A stretch of 64,000 bases of DNA from Promethearchaeota archaeon (GCA_019058295.1 JAHPZI010000019.1:1-64000); one strand, 5' to 3'. Shown: positions 35,767 to 46,150, numbered from the stretch's first letter. Program-made: numbers and translations. The notes: generated from the sequence alone by a model not told the origin.

Positions 35767-36427
35767 ATTTATCTTGTTTTTTCAATAAATCTACTCGAAA
35801 ATTAACATACAAAAATTTATCTTCTATACTATTAATTTTTGAAAGCGTTAAAAATTTTATATCTTTCAAATCTTTAAACAGTTGAAAAAAGTTGGAATCT
35901 TCAATTATTGTATTGTATGCGGGAATAATGTAGAAAAAGTCAGATATAGGATTTAAAGTTTCAAATTCATTAACTGTAAGATATGAGTTTACTTTTCCTA
36001 CATCGTCATCATTAATTATAAAAATGGGTTTGAAAGATGGAAAAGATTTAAAATACTTAATAAACGATTCGTTATTGGAAAATTTCCTTATATGAATACC
36101 GGGGGTTGATCTTCTCCAATCTTCAATATCTGAAGAATTAAATAGGTTTATTTTGTCTATGGCTTTTTTTAATAACAAAGCTTGCGAACGCTCGTCCGGA
36201 CCTAAATATTTTAATCTATTCCCTTCAAATTTAATTAATACCCCTTCATTTTGAAAATATAATAACAAATTATTCTCTTTTCTGATTGCATAGGAAAGAC
36301 AGAAAGTCTCACGAATACAAGAACAAATTATGTAAATTTCAAAAGGAGTTTTTCCTACATCAATATCCTTTTTATTATAGTTAGTGAGATTTTTAACTAA
36401 TAATAAGAAATTTACCAATCTAATCAA
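35747..36427 (-). CDS. trmY: tRNA (pseudouridine-54-N1) methyltransferase
   Basis: The SPOUT-family TrmY (DUF358) pattern is visible: RETFCLSYAIRKENNLLLYF, then IKFEGNRLKYLGPDERSQAL, LLKKAIDK, and later STPGIHIRKFSN. TrmY makes N1-methylpseudouridine at position 54 of archaeal tRNA using SAM. Compared with the usual 195-200 residues it has about 25 more at the C-terminus. That extra tail overlaps the pyrC start and is rich in Lys, Asp and Phe, so the last part may be lineage-specific. Confidence 0.82.
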   Translation of the reverse strand: MIRLVNFLLLVKNLTNYNKKDIDVGKTPFEIYIICSCIRETFCLSYAIRKENNLLLYFQNEGVLIKFEGNRLKYLGPDERSQALLLKKAIDKINLFNSSDIEDWRRSTPGIHIRKFSNNESFIKYFKSFPSFKPIFIINDDDVGKVNSYLTVNEFETLNPISDFFYIIPAYNTIIEDSNFFQLFKDLKDIKFLTLSKINSIEDKFLYVNFRVDLLKKQDKYDFTEC

Positions 36428-36442
36428 GAAAAGTAAGAATAT

Positions 36443-37819
36443 CTAAAATTTAAAATTTTTACTTAATTTATCCATAAATGCTGCAGCACCTTTTCCCATT
36501 CCCGGCATTCCCGGCATTCCTTTTCCCTTTTTGCGAGCTTGTAAAAATCGTTTCATCATTTTCTTCATTTGGTTATATTGATCTAACATTTTATTAATTA
36601 CAGCATATTCTGTACCCGAACCGATTGCAATTCGTCTTTTCCTTGTCTTTTTAATAATTTTTGGAGTTTCTTTCTCTTCCTGCGTCATAGAATCTAAAAC
36701 TACTCTCCATTTCTCAATATTTCTTTCTGCATCATCTTTTAGGGCGTCGGGAATGTTCCCTCCCCCCATCATTGCAAGAATTTCCCGCATTTTACCGACT
36801 TTTTTTATATTTTTAATCTGCATATAGAGATCTTCTAATGTGAATCTCCCTTTCATCATACGTTTGACCGCCTCAGGATCGGGCATAACTTCTGCTTCTT
36901 GAACTCTTTGTACAAGGGCTTCGAGATTTGGAATACCTAAAAGGGTACCTACAAAACTAGTCGCTTCGAATTCTTCAAAGGCATCTATTTTTTCACCAAT
37001 CCCAATAAATCGAATGGGAACATTGGTAGCAGCACAAGCAGATAAGGCACCTCCTCCTTTTGCTGTACCGTCTAATTTAGTAACTATAATGCTTCCAAGA
37101 TTTGTTGCTTTGCCAAATTCTTCAGCTTGAGGGTAAGCTTGTTGCCCAAGTGTTCCGTCAATCACCAGTATAGTTTCGTTTGGCTTTAAAACACTTTCAA
37201 TCTTCTGCATTTCTGTCATTAATTCTTTTTCCTCTTTGTGTCTTCCTGCTGTATCGACAATAATTATGTCATGTCCATCTGCCAATGCCCTTTTAGTTTC
37301 TTTAACGGCGATTTTTAAAGCATTCTTTTCGTTCGGATTCCCATAACATTTTACAGGAATTTGTTTAGTTAATTGAACAAGTTGTTCGTAAGCTCCAGGC
37401 CGATAAGTGTCCGTCGTAATTGTAGCAACTTTATAGCCCTTGCTATTGTAAAATTTAGCCAATTTTCCAATCGTTGTGGTTTTACCTGAACCTTGGATTC
37501 CTACAAGTAGAATAACATTTTTTTTCCCCGGTTTTATCCTTATGGGGGCTTGTTTTCCTCCTAAAACATGCACTAATTCATCGTGGATTAATGAAATAAC
37601 GAAATCTTTTCTTTTTGCTTTCTGAAGTTTAGTATTCATTGCCTCTTTTTTAATATTTTCTGTCATTTCAAACACTAATTCGACTTTTACATCTGCACTT
37701 AGAAGTGCTCGTTGTAAATCTTGAATTAGAGCATTAATGGCATCTTTATCTACTCTGGGAAGACGACGTAATTTTCTAATAGCGTTATCCAAATTGCGAC
37801 CGAGATTTTCTAAAACCAT
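36443..37819 (-). CDS. srp54: Signal recognition particle 54 kDa protein
   Basis: The N domain (residues 1-90) leads into the GTPase domain with [30 protein letters not shown] and [15 protein letters not shown]. The M domain follows with its Met-rich helices ([20 protein letters not shown] and [20 protein letters not shown]) and [11 protein letters not shown], which contacts 7S RNA. The protein of 458 residues ends with a short Gly/Met/Pro tail. It binds signal sequences and 7S RNA and docks with FtsY at the membrane. It begins a reverse-strand run with trmY and pyrC. Confidence 0.97.
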   Translation of the reverse strand: MVLENLGRNLDNAIRKLRRLPRVDKDAINALIQDLQRALLSADVKVELVFEMTENIKKEAMNTKLQKAKRKDFVISLIHDELVHVLGGKQAPIRIKPGKKNVILLVGIQGSGKTTTIGKLAKFYNSKGYKVATITTDTYRPGAYEQLVQLTKQIPVKCYGNPNEKNALKIAVKETKRALADGHDIIIVDTAGRHKEEKELMTEMQKIESVLKPNETILVIDGTLGQQAYPQAEEFGKATNLGSIIVTKLDGTAKGGGALSACAATNVPIRFIGIGEKIDAFEEFEATSFVGTLLGIPNLEALVQRVQEAEVMPDPEAVKRMMKGRFTLEDLYMQIKNIKKVGKMREILAMMGGGNIPDALKDDAERNIEKWRVVLDSMTQEEKETPKIIKKTRKRRIAIGSGTEYAVINKMLDQYNQMKKMMKRFLQARKKGKGMPGMPGMGKGAAAFMDKLSKNFKF

Positions 37820-37952
37820 AAGTCAAGTAATCTCTAATTTTATTACCTATTTGATTTAATATTCAAAACCTAATATTTTTTTTTAATAAAAATATTAATA
37901 AATTAAAAAGAATGAAATGTCAAAAATAAAAATATTCATAAATTAATTAAGA

Positions 37953-38393
37953 TTGGTGTTTACAATTAGCATACGTCGAACTGAAATCCAGAAGCTTAAG
38001 ACTGGAAATTTTATCATGGTTGATGATGAACCTTGCGTTATAAAAAGTACTGAACGTTCGAAGAGCGGCAAACATGGCCATGCGAAGGTCCGGGTGTCTT
38101 GTATTGGAATGTTTGATAATAACAAGAGATCTTTAACTTTTCCGAGTGGTCAAATGGTGGAGGTTCCAGAAATTATAAAAGGCAATGCCCAGATTAACTA
38201 TATTGAGGATACACTCATTAATGTCATGGATTTAGAAAGTTACGAGTCCGTGGATATAGATTGGCCCAGAGATGAAGATTTAATAAAAAAATTAAAAGAA
38301 CTACAAGCCGATCCTAGTAAAATGTCGTCCTCACAAGTAGATTATTGGCAATTAGCTGGAAAAATGCTTATCAATAGAGTGTTTACCACATAA
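37953..38393 (+). CDS. eif5A: Translation factor IF-5A (eIF5A homologue)
   Basis: The hypusine loop SGKHGHAKVRV places the modified Lys at residue 40, and the C-terminal domain is OB-fold-like. The protein relieves ribosome stalling at difficult peptide bonds after deoxyhypusine modification. The start is TTG 37953 or GTG 37956, and both give nearly the same protein. The C-terminus carries about 15 residues (SSSQVDYWQLAGKMLINRVF) beyond the shortest archaeal forms. The gene is divergent from srp54. Confidence 0.95.
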   Translation: MVFTISIRRTEIQKLKTGNFIMVDDEPCVIKSTERSKSGKHGHAKVRVSCIGMFDNNKRSLTFPSGQMVEVPEIIKGNAQINYIEDTLINVMDLESYESVDIDWPRDEDLIKKLKELQADPSKMSSSQVDYWQLAGKMLINRVFTT

Positions 38394-38492
38394 CTTCTTT
38401 CACATAAATTAATTCAATCTTTCTTAATTAATTGTTTTCTTAAAATCAGCTTTAAAAACTTATTAATTCCAATTAAGAGATTTTGTGTTATT

Positions 38493-39401
38493 ATGGAGAA
38501 AAAAGCGATTGCAATAGCTTGCCGAATGGATTCGGAAAGAGCAATTAAGTTAGCTAAAAGGATTTTTGAATTTTTAATCAAGAAGGGTGAAGTTGTTTAC
38601 CCAGAAACTAGAATAGCGCCAAAAATTCTTCCCCATAGTGGTAAAGATTTAAATGAAATGAATTCTAACGATATAAAGTTTTTAATTTCGATTGGTGGTG
38701 ATGGAACCCTTCTCAGAGTAGCAAATTGTTTACCACAAAATGATGCCCCTCCAATATTCGGCGTAAACATTGGATCTATAGGATTTTTAGACGAATCTAA
38801 TGAAAGAATTGTATTTAACGATTTAAACCCTTTATTAAATGGAGAATTTATAATCGAAAAATGTTCTAAAATTACTCCCTACATAGTTAAAGATAATGAA
38901 GAAATTAAACTCAACAATGCGTTAAACGAGATACTAATTGTTTCCTCCAAACATTCAAAAGTCTTACAAGTGTCATTAAGAATTAATGGGATTTTCCTCA
39001 ATCGAAGCTATTTAGACGGAGTAATTATCTCGACTTCAACTGGGTCCACGGCTTATAACCTAAGTGCTGGGGGGTCAATAATTACACCAAACACAGAAAT
39101 TATGCAAATAACTCCCCTAAATAGTTTTGCTCGTTCTGGATTAAGACCTATGGTTCTTCCTATTGAATCAGAAATAGAGATTGAGCTTTTAAGACCTCGA
39201 TTGAATGCTAAGATTGTGGTAGATGGTCAACAAGTAATAAAAGATATTCAGCCGAATACATTAATAAGAGTTCGGAAAGCAAATTCTGAAATTTATCTTA
39301 TCCGTTTATCTAAAAATCTTTACGAGAATTATTTTAAAAGATTAAGAAAAAAAATTATTGGTACAGTAAGGGTTCCATTAGATGACTCTCCAGAAGAGTA
39401 A
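38493..39401 (+). CDS. nadK: NAD kinase
   Basis: The motif GGDGTLLR at 68-75 (the conserved GGDGT of NAD kinases), NIGSIGFLDE and ISTSTGSTAYNLSAGGSI are complete. At 302 residues it fits archaeal NAD kinases, which use ATP or polyphosphate to make NADP. The nob1 gene overlaps its 3' end by 20 nt, and the run nadK-nob1-fen1-cdc48 continues on the same strand. The upstream TTTAAAAA about 40 nt before the ATG may be a TATA box. Confidence 0.94.
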   Translation: MEKKAIAIACRMDSERAIKLAKRIFEFLIKKGEVVYPETRIAPKILPHSGKDLNEMNSNDIKFLISIGGDGTLLRVANCLPQNDAPPIFGVNIGSIGFLDESNERIVFNDLNPLLNGEFIIEKCSKITPYIVKDNEEIKLNNALNEILIVSSKHSKVLQVSLRINGIFLNRSYLDGVIISTSTGSTAYNLSAGGSIITPNTEIMQITPLNSFARSGLRPMVLPIESEIEIELLRPRLNAKIVVDGQQVIKDIQPNTLIRVRKANSEIYLIRLSKNLYENYFKRLRKKIIGTVRVPLDDSPEE

Positions 39402-39936
39402 TAAGAAGAATAATGAAATTTTAATTTTTGATACCAATATTTTCCTAATGGGTGTTGATTTCAATTTATTAGAGGGAATTATTTACACTACCGATAATAT
39501 CATTGAAGAGGTTAAAGTAGAAAGATATCTTAATAAAAATAGAAACATAATCAATAGAATTCAGGCAGCAATAGATAGTGGTAAGTTAAAAGTAAGAACA
39601 CCCTTAAAAACATATGTTTCTAAGATTGATAAATCATCCAAAATAACTGGTGATTATAATGCTCTTTCTAATCCTGATAAAGAATTAATAGATTTAGCTT
39701 TAGAGTTAAAATTTACACGCAATAAGAACATACTTGTATATACTAATGATTATTCTATGCAAAATGTATGCTCTGAGATGCAGATTCCATTTTCACCATT
39801 AATTAGAAAAGGAATTAAATCAAAAATACTCTGGGAAGTATACTGTCCTCATTGTGAGGATATTCACAATGTAGAAGAATTAAATAAACCTTGTGAAAAA
39901 TGTGGATTAAAATTAAAGCGACGACCAAAAAAATAA
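39382..39936 (+). CDS. nob1: Nob1-type ribosome maturation nuclease (PIN + zinc ribbon)
   Basis: The PIN domain starts with ILIFDTNIFLMG (Asp-17) and has further acidic residues in DKELIDLALE and VYTNDYSMQNVC. A zinc ribbon follows, with CPHC and CEKC separated by about 15 residues. This domain order is that of Nob1, which cuts the 3' end of pre-16S rRNA. The gene overlaps nadK by 20 nt. The 184-residue length is slightly above the archaeal average. The basic end KLKRRPKK probably contacts rRNA. Confidence 0.9.
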   Translation: MTLQKSNKKNNEILIFDTNIFLMGVDFNLLEGIIYTTDNIIEEVKVERYLNKNRNIINRIQAAIDSGKLKVRTPLKTYVSKIDKSSKITGDYNALSNPDKELIDLALELKFTRNKNILVYTNDYSMQNVCSEMQIPFSPLIRKGIKSKILWEVYCPHCEDIHNVEELNKPCEKCGLKLKRRPKK

Positions 39937-40014
39937 AATAAGGATATAGTGGAAATTATATATAAGAATATCCAATTATAATTAGATAAAGACAAAGTGC
40001 GAAGAGAAATTATA

Positions 40015-41055
40015 ATGGGAATAAAAATAAATGAATTAGTGGGAGAAGTAAAGAGATCAATCACATTCGAGAACTTATTCTCAAAAAAAATTGCTATTGA
40101 TGCGTTCAATACTATTTATCAATTCTTAGCAATCATTCGTCAGAGAGATGGAACGCCACTGAAAGATTACGAGGGTAACGTTACCTCGCATCTTTCAGGA
40201 TTATTTTATAGAACAATAAATTTCATAGAACATAATATTAAACCTATTTATGTTTTTGATGGAAAACCATCTGAATTAAAGTTAAAGACAATTTCAGAAA
40301 GAAGGAAGATAAAAGAAGAAGCTAAAGTCAAAATGGTTGAGGCGCAAGAAAAAGAGGATTTTAAAGAAGCGAAAAAATTTGCTCAAATGACATCCAAACT
40401 CGATTCTGATATGATTGAAGAGAGCAAAAAATTAATTTCATTTATGGGCATTCCACTCGTTGAGGCTAGCTCAGAAGGGGAATCTCAATCTGCATATATG
40501 GTAGAAAATGGGGATGCTTGGGCTTGTGCTTCTCAGGATTATGATACTTTATTGTTTGGAGGAGAAAGATTAATAAGAAATTTTGCGGTGAGTCGAAGTA
40601 AAAAGGTTAAGGACACCGCAATCACACTAGATATTGAGTATGTTTCACTATCAAAATTCCTAGACAATTTTGGGATAACCAGAGAACAACTAATAGATAT
40701 GGGAATCTTAATCGGAACTGATTTTTTTCCAGGTATAAAAGGAATTGGACAACATAAAGCATTGGAATTAATAAAAGAACATAAATCAATAGAAAATATT
40801 ATAAAAAATAAGATAAAAGAAATTGAACTAGATTTAGATGTGGTTAATCAAATAAAAGATATTTTTTTAAATCCTGATATTAAAAAAGAATACCCAAAAT
40901 TAATCTGGAACAAAATAGATTACGAAAAAATCGAAGAGCTGATGATTGAGCAACATAATTTTTCAGATTCTAGAATTAAAAACGCTTTAGAACGTTTAAG
41001 GAAAAATGATTCTTCTAAAACTCAAGTTTCGCTTGATAGATATTTTAAAAAATAA
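40015..41055 (+). CDS. fen1: Flap endonuclease 1
   Basis: The N-terminal nuclease block MGIKINELVGEVKR and IAIDAFNTIYQFL, the second block IYVFDGKPSELK and SEGESQSAYMVENGDAWACA, and the helix-hairpin-helix GTDFFPGIKGIGQHKALELI give a complete FEN1. The C-terminus QVSLDRYF is a PCNA-interacting box. The start is the ATG at 40015, because FEN1 needs a free MG- end; an upstream GTG at 39997 adds residues foreign to the family. It removes RNA-primer flaps in lagging-strand synthesis. Confidence 0.97.
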   Translation: MGIKINELVGEVKRSITFENLFSKKIAIDAFNTIYQFLAIIRQRDGTPLKDYEGNVTSHLSGLFYRTINFIEHNIKPIYVFDGKPSELKLKTISERRKIKEEAKVKMVEAQEKEDFKEAKKFAQMTSKLDSDMIEESKKLISFMGIPLVEASSEGESQSAYMVENGDAWACASQDYDTLLFGGERLIRNFAVSRSKKVKDTAITLDIEYVSLSKFLDNFGITREQLIDMGILIGTDFFPGIKGIGQHKALELIKEHKSIENIIKNKIKEIELDLDVVNQIKDIFLNPDIKKEYPKLIWNKIDYEKIEELMIEQHNFSDSRIKNALERLRKNDSSKTQVSLDRYFKK

Positions 41056-41148
41056 TAATTTCATTTATATTTCAAAAAGCAAAAATTTTTACAGAATTTA
41101 ATTATTTAATATACATATCATACAAATTCTAATAATAATTGAATAATT

Positions 41149-43377
41149 ATGACCGAAGGAGATAAAGCCGATGATACCGATGTTTCGTCCCCAAGATTTA
41201 CACTCAGAGTGCAAAAGGCCAAGAAACGTGATATTGGAAGGAATATTATTCGAATAGACCCTGAAACAATGGAAAAACTAGAGATTCAGACAGGGGATGT
41301 TATTGCGTTAAATGGCAAAAAAGAAAGTGCCGGTATTGCGTGGCCTAGTTATCCTCAAGATAATGGTTTGGGAATTGTTCGAATCGATTCTAGATTAAGG
41401 AAAAATACCGGTACTAGTATTGATGATTCTATTGAGATTAGGAAAATAGATGCAAAAGTTGCACAAAATATCGTAATTGCTCCCGCCAGTGTTAAAATTA
41501 GAACAAATCCTAGGTTTGAATCTTTTGTAAAAAGAAAATTAAATAATTATCCAGTTACGATTGATGATATTATTCTAATTTCAATAGGGATAAGTAGAGA
41601 AATAACTTTTAAAGTTATTAGCTTGAGACCAAAGGGAATATGTGTTATAAAACCTGAGTCGTCTTTGCATATCAGCGAACATGTAACAGAAGACGAAGAA
41701 AGGGGTACTAATTATATCACGTATGAAGATGTTGGCGGTTTAGATAGAGAGATACAACGAGTGCGAGAAATGGTTGAATTGCCTTTACGTCATCCTTCTT
41801 TATTTAAGCGCTTAGGTATAGATCCTCCAAAAGGGGTATTATTAAGAGGACCACCAGGTTGTGGAAAAACTTTATTAGCTAGAGCAGTTGCTAATGAAAG
41901 TGAAGCTCATTTTATATCTATAAATGGACCAGAGATTATGAGTAAATTTTATGGAGAATCTGAAAAAAAACTGCGAAAACTTTTTATCGAAGCGGAAGAA
42001 AAAAGTCCTTCAATAATTTTTATTGACGAAATTGATGCTATTGCTCCTAAAAGAGAGACTGTTACAGGAGAAGTTGAGCGAAGAGTAGTAGCACAATTAT
42101 TAGCTTTAATGGATGGATTACATAGTAGAGGAAAAACTATTGTTATAGGTGCTACGAATAGACCTAACAGCTTAGATGAAGCTTTACGCCGTCCTGGACG
42201 GTTCGATCGTGAAATTGAAATAAAAGTTCCTAACGAAAAAGGTCGTCGAGAAATCTTTCAGATACACACTAGAAATATGCCGCTGGATAAAAGATTTTCA
42301 ATAAAAGATTACTCTCAAATAACCCATGGGTTTGTAGGGGCTGATATTTCAGCAGTATGCCGAGAGGCGGCTATGTCAGCTCTAAGAAGATATTTACCAA
42401 AAATAGACTTAGAATCAGAATATATTGATCCCGAATTATTAGAGCAAATTCAAGTAACTAAAAACGATTTTAACCAAGCGTTAAAGGAAGTAATGCCTTC
42501 TGGAATAAGAGAAGTATTTGTAGAGGTACCGAATGTAACTTGGGAACAAATAGGTGGATTAGATGATTTGAAGCAATTATTAGTAGAAGCGGTAGATTGG
42601 CCCTTATCTCATCCAAAAATATTTAAGAGGATGGGTATTACTCCTCCAAAAGGAATTTTACTTTATGGACCTCCCGGATGCGGAAAAACTTTATTAGCAA
42701 GAGCGGTCGCGACGGAAAGCAAAGCAAATTTTATCTCTATTAAAGGGCCAGAATTATTGTCAAAATGGGTTGGAGAAAGTGAAAAAGCAATAAGAGAAGT
42801 TTTTAGAAAAGCTAAAATGGCAGCACCCTGCATTATCTTTTTTGATGAATTTGATTCTATTGCTCCCTCTCGAGGTCGACACACATCAGATTCAGGTGTG
42901 TCTGAAAAAGTTTTATCTCAATTTCTTACTGAATTAGACGGATTGGAAGTAAATAAAGATATTGTAGTTATAGCAGCATCAAATCGTCCCGATATATTAG
43001 ACCCTGCTCTGATTAGACCGGGAAGAATTGACCGAATTTTATTAGTTCCAGCCCCAAACGAGAAAGGAACGTTAGAAATCTTGAAAATTTATACTAAGGA
43101 TATGCCCTTAGCAAGCAATTTAAAACTTACTAATCTAAATCAAATGGTTAAAGGTTTTTCTGGTGCCGATATAGAAACTTTTTGTCGTGAAGCTGCTATG
43201 ATCGCTCTAAGGGAAAATATTCGAGCGCGAAAAATCTCTGAAGATCATTTTAGGGAGGCAAGAAAATTAGTTAATCCAAGCATTACTCAAGAGATAATTG
43301 ATTGGTACACAAATTTCGGAGAACGATTAAAAAGACGGCAATTAGATCAATCAAAAGAAGATAGATTATTTGTATAA
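41149..43377 (+). CDS. cdc48: Cdc48/p97 AAA ATPase
   Basis: An N-terminal double-psi-barrel domain (ARFTLRVQKA-like beginning, VQKAKKRDIGRNIIRIDP) precedes two AAA modules. D1 has GPPGCGKT at 234-241 and IIFIDEIDAI. D2 has GPPGCGKT at 507-514 and CIIFFDEFDSI. Arginine fingers and second-region motifs (RRPGRFDRE, IRPGRIDR) are intact. The protein unfolds substrates as a hexamer and feeds the proteasome. Its length of 742 residues is typical of archaea, and it lacks the long eukaryotic tail. Confidence 0.97.
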   Translation: MTEGDKADDTDVSSPRFTLRVQKAKKRDIGRNIIRIDPETMEKLEIQTGDVIALNGKKESAGIAWPSYPQDNGLGIVRIDSRLRKNTGTSIDDSIEIRKIDAKVAQNIVIAPASVKIRTNPRFESFVKRKLNNYPVTIDDIILISIGISREITFKVISLRPKGICVIKPESSLHISEHVTEDEERGTNYITYEDVGGLDREIQRVREMVELPLRHPSLFKRLGIDPPKGVLLRGPPGCGKTLLARAVANESEAHFISINGPEIMSKFYGESEKKLRKLFIEAEEKSPSIIFIDEIDAIAPKRETVTGEVERRVVAQLLALMDGLHSRGKTIVIGATNRPNSLDEALRRPGRFDREIEIKVPNEKGRREIFQIHTRNMPLDKRFSIKDYSQITHGFVGADISAVCREAAMSALRRYLPKIDLESEYIDPELLEQIQVTKNDFNQALKEVMPSGIREVFVEVPNVTWEQIGGLDDLKQLLVEAVDWPLSHPKIFKRMGITPPKGILLYGPPGCGKTLLARAVATESKANFISIKGPELLSKWVGESEKAIREVFRKAKMAAPCIIFFDEFDSIAPSRGRHTSDSGVSEKVLSQFLTELDGLEVNKDIVVIAASNRPDILDPALIRPGRIDRILLVPAPNEKGTLEILKIYTKDMPLASNLKLTNLNQMVKGFSGADIETFCREAAMIALRENIRARKISEDHFREARKLVNPSITQEIIDWYTNFGERLKRRQLDQSKEDRLFV

Positions 43378-43525
43378 AATTAAAAAATTTAATTAAAAAG
43401 CTATTATTTTTAAATTTATTACTTAAATCTATTCCTAAATTTCTTATATTTTCTAAATAGATCTAAAAATTAAACACCTATGGTGAAATTTTATCGAATC
43501 ATATCGTTGGAACCAAAAACCAATT

Positions 43526-43765
43526 TTGAATATAATTATTGAGTTGCTTCTAAAAAATAAAGGAGAGATGTTAGATAAAAGAATGGAAGAATTACTTAAA
43601 AAAGAATTCCCATTCATTAACACATTAGTCTTAGAAGAAATCTTCATGAAGCTGGAAACCATGAACATAATAAATGTTTTCCGAGTCTCAAAAACGAAAA
43701 AAATGATTGTTCTCAATAAAAATAACGAAAAAATAAACGAGCCCTTGATGCGCGAACTGCTTTAA
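43526..43765 (+). CDS. Small winged-helix-like protein
   Basis: The 79-residue frame starts at TTG 43526 and could extend upstream as far as 43487 without a stop, but there is no other start codon there. Two helices (RMEELLKKEF and TLVLEEIFMKLETMNIINVF) followed by a strand pair (VFRVSKTKKMIVLNKN) resemble a winged helix. It may bind DNA or a protein partner. Its stop is directly adjacent to the stop of the convergent HerA-like gene. Confidence 0.5.
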   Translation: MNIIIELLLKNKGEMLDKRMEELLKKEFPFINTLVLEEIFMKLETMNIINVFRVSKTKKMIVLNKNNEKINEPLMRELL

Positions 43766-45292
43766 CTAATTGGCTTGTTTATTTTGCCAATTTAAACAGA
43801 CTTGAGACAATGAAACATCCTCAATTTTCGATTTATATTCTCTTTCTCTTATATCAATAAAAATCGGATAATTAACAGCATTTCCCGTTAATAACATTTC
43901 CCCGACTCCTAAACTAGAGATCATATCAGCATATCCTTTAGAAATTGCTTCTGAACTGTCCATAAGATGTTTTAAATCGTAAGGATTTTTTATATTTAAT
44001 ATCATTTTTGAATTTAATTGAGAAAGGGCAGTAGAGCTCAATCTTTTAGGTCTCTGACTTATGAGGCATAAGCATGCCATAAACTTTCTACCTTCTCGCG
44101 CGATGGTTTCTATTATTGATTTTGATATAGCTCTTGAATGTGCAGCCTCAGGACAAAATTGATGAGCTTCTTCTATAATTAATAAGAATGGAGGTATTTT
44201 ATTGAGTCTTCTAAGATAAAATAATCTTTTGCATAAATAATCAACAATTATTTGTTTTTTTCTAATATTGGTTTCATTGGCTAAATTAAAAATGGATAAT
44301 TCTCCTTGTTTTACAATGTTATTGATTATAGGATTCTCTTTAGGGCCGAATAAATTTAACCGATTTAATTCTGTTAACCATCCTATTAATGCTTGTTTTG
44401 TATTTTTACCTACTTGTGTATCACTATCAATAATATCAATTAAATCATGTAAAGTGAACCCTCCTTTTTTCTTATTATCACTTTTTAGTTTTTGAATATA
44501 ATTAGAGAGTTCGCGAATTTGAACATTAGAAATTTGTTCTTGATATTTCTTAAATGACCAAGCGTTTAATTTTGGGACTCCAATCTGCATGTATGAAATA
44601 TTTTGTATTTTAACTTTATCTTTTAATTCATTTATTTCATTCAGATATGTGTATTCTCCATGTACATCAATAAGAATTATTGCCGGTGTACCCATTTTTC
44701 CATTTCGATTTAATAATTCCTCAATTATTACTGATATTAAATAACTTTTTCCACCTCCAGAAATAGAAAGAACTGCAAAGTGTTTATTAAATAGACGATT
44801 CATATTGATTTTAGCTTCGAAATTTGAAGTTTTAAATTTTCCTATATTCAATCCCCTATCAATATCAAATCCAACGAAAATATTTAAGATATCTTCCTCT
44901 ACTCTATGTACTTCCGCTCCTGGACTTGCTGGAAAGGTCATTCTTTGAATCCTTTTAATCTTTTTCTGCTGCTCATTTTCGAATTCAATAATACCTAAAC
45001 ATTTAACAATAGCAATCGCAAACTCAAAATCTTCACTGGGAAAAAGTCCTTTCAAAATATTTGGATTATTATTGCTATTATAGGCTTTTATTGTTAACGC
45101 ATCGGAAAAATATTCGTTCAGTAGTATAATTTTTTCAATTATGCCAACCAAAAAACCTTCAACTGAACGAGTGTAAACAAATAATCCTTTCTTTACAACC
45201 ATTCCATCTCTTCTTTTATTTATGACAAAAGGGAATTTGGAAACATCTGGTAATTGGAGATAATTAAAAACAATTCCAACTTTGAATGACAT
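43766..45292 (-). CDS. HerA-like hexameric ATPase (DUF87/HAS-barrel)
   Basis: An N-terminal HAS-barrel (residues 1-65) precedes the ATPase with Walker A SISGGGKSY from 176 and Walker B LLIIEEAHQFCPE. IAREGRKFMACLCLISQRPK is typical of HerA-type DNA translocases. The protein of 508 residues resembles HerA paralogues rather than the HerA paired with NurA, since no nurA, mre11 or rad50 is near. It probably moves along DNA as a hexamer in repair or segregation. The specific role is not known. Confidence 0.85.
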   Translation of the reverse strand: MSFKVGIVFNYLQLPDVSKFPFVINKRRDGMVVKKGLFVYTRSVEGFLVGIIEKIILLNEYFSDALTIKAYNSNNNPNILKGLFPSEDFEFAIAIVKCLGIIEFENEQQKKIKRIQRMTFPASPGAEVHRVEEDILNIFVGFDIDRGLNIGKFKTSNFEAKINMNRLFNKHFAVLSISGGGKSYLISVIIEELLNRNGKMGTPAIILIDVHGEYTYLNEINELKDKVKIQNISYMQIGVPKLNAWSFKKYQEQISNVQIRELSNYIQKLKSDNKKKGGFTLHDLIDIIDSDTQVGKNTKQALIGWLTELNRLNLFGPKENPIINNIVKQGELSIFNLANETNIRKKQIIVDYLCKRLFYLRRLNKIPPFLLIIEEAHQFCPEAAHSRAISKSIIETIAREGRKFMACLCLISQRPKRLSSTALSQLNSKMILNIKNPYDLKHLMDSSEAISKGYADMISSLGVGEMLLTGNAVNYPIFIDIREREYKSKIEDVSLSQVCLNWQNKQAN

Positions 45293-45509
45293 TATTTTTT
45301 TAGGAAAGAAATTTAAGTTATTTTATGTACTTGACTTTAATTATAAAGACGATTGAATTTAAAGAAAATAAGAGTAGTAATTTTCTGACTTTTACTTGAA
45401 ATTAAAAAAGAGTAAAAAATTTATGATTCTAGTTTTCTTCTTCTTTTGGAGATTTTTCTAACGGGAAAAAAAAGGAAAAAATAAAATATTTCTTCTATTT
45501 TTGAATGGC

Positions 45510-46106
45510 TTATATTGTTTTGAATGAATCTTCTTCTTCTTCATCTTCAAGCGTATATATCAGTCTAATGATGAGAGCGTAGCCATTGAACCAAAAATAG
45601 AAGAATCCAACAACTAATCCAAAAACCATGAATATAAGAAGTGCTACAAATAACAGGATTTGCCCATCTGAAAAATCTTGTAAGAAAGTAAAAGAAACTT
45701 CGATAAAGAGTTCATAAAAGAAGGCAACAACTATACCAATAATAATAGCAAATATACTTACCAACAATGAAATGGTAAAAATTTGTACACTACGGTTATT
45801 TTTATATTTAGAGTGTAATTTACGCTCCCGAAAAAGTGTTCTTAAAAAAAATGATCTCCCTTTTGTACTCATTCCAATACCAAACACTATTAAAATAAAT
45901 AACCCAGCAAATAATGCGCCAATTATTGCGATCTGAATTCCTAGATTTTGTTCTTGAAATAATTCCAACTTTCCTTCTGCCATAATTAGGTCTGCAATTG
46001 TATAAACCACTCCACCAATGGTTATAATGCTTATAATAACTATACATATATAAAATATAGTTGCGATGAGTTTCTGAGTTTTTGAATATGTAACTGTCTC
46101 ATTCAT
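45510..46106 (-). CDS. Four-helix membrane protein, copy 2 of tandem pair
   Basis: About four membrane helices are present in 198 residues, ending in an acidic cytoplasmic tail (TLEDEEEEDSFKTI). Its C-terminal segment YFWFNGYALIIRLIYTLEDE matches YMWFNGYGLIIRLLYTLEEE of the preceding gene, and the first helices match too, so the pair arose by tandem duplication. I do not recognise the family. A cluster of charged residues between helices 2 and 3 (RERKLHSKYKNNRS) is also shared. Confidence 0.7.
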   Translation of the reverse strand: MNETVTYSKTQKLIATIFYICIVIISIITIGGVVYTIADLIMAEGKLELFQEQNLGIQIAIIGALFAGLFILIVFGIGMSTKGRSFFLRTLFRERKLHSKYKNNRSVQIFTISLLVSIFAIIIGIVVAFFYELFIEVSFTFLQDFSDGQILLFVALLIFMVFGLVVGFFYFWFNGYALIIRLIYTLEDEEEEDSFKTI

Positions 46107-46150
46107 TTAATTTACCCTTTATAATATCATTTATATTTAATATTATTCCT

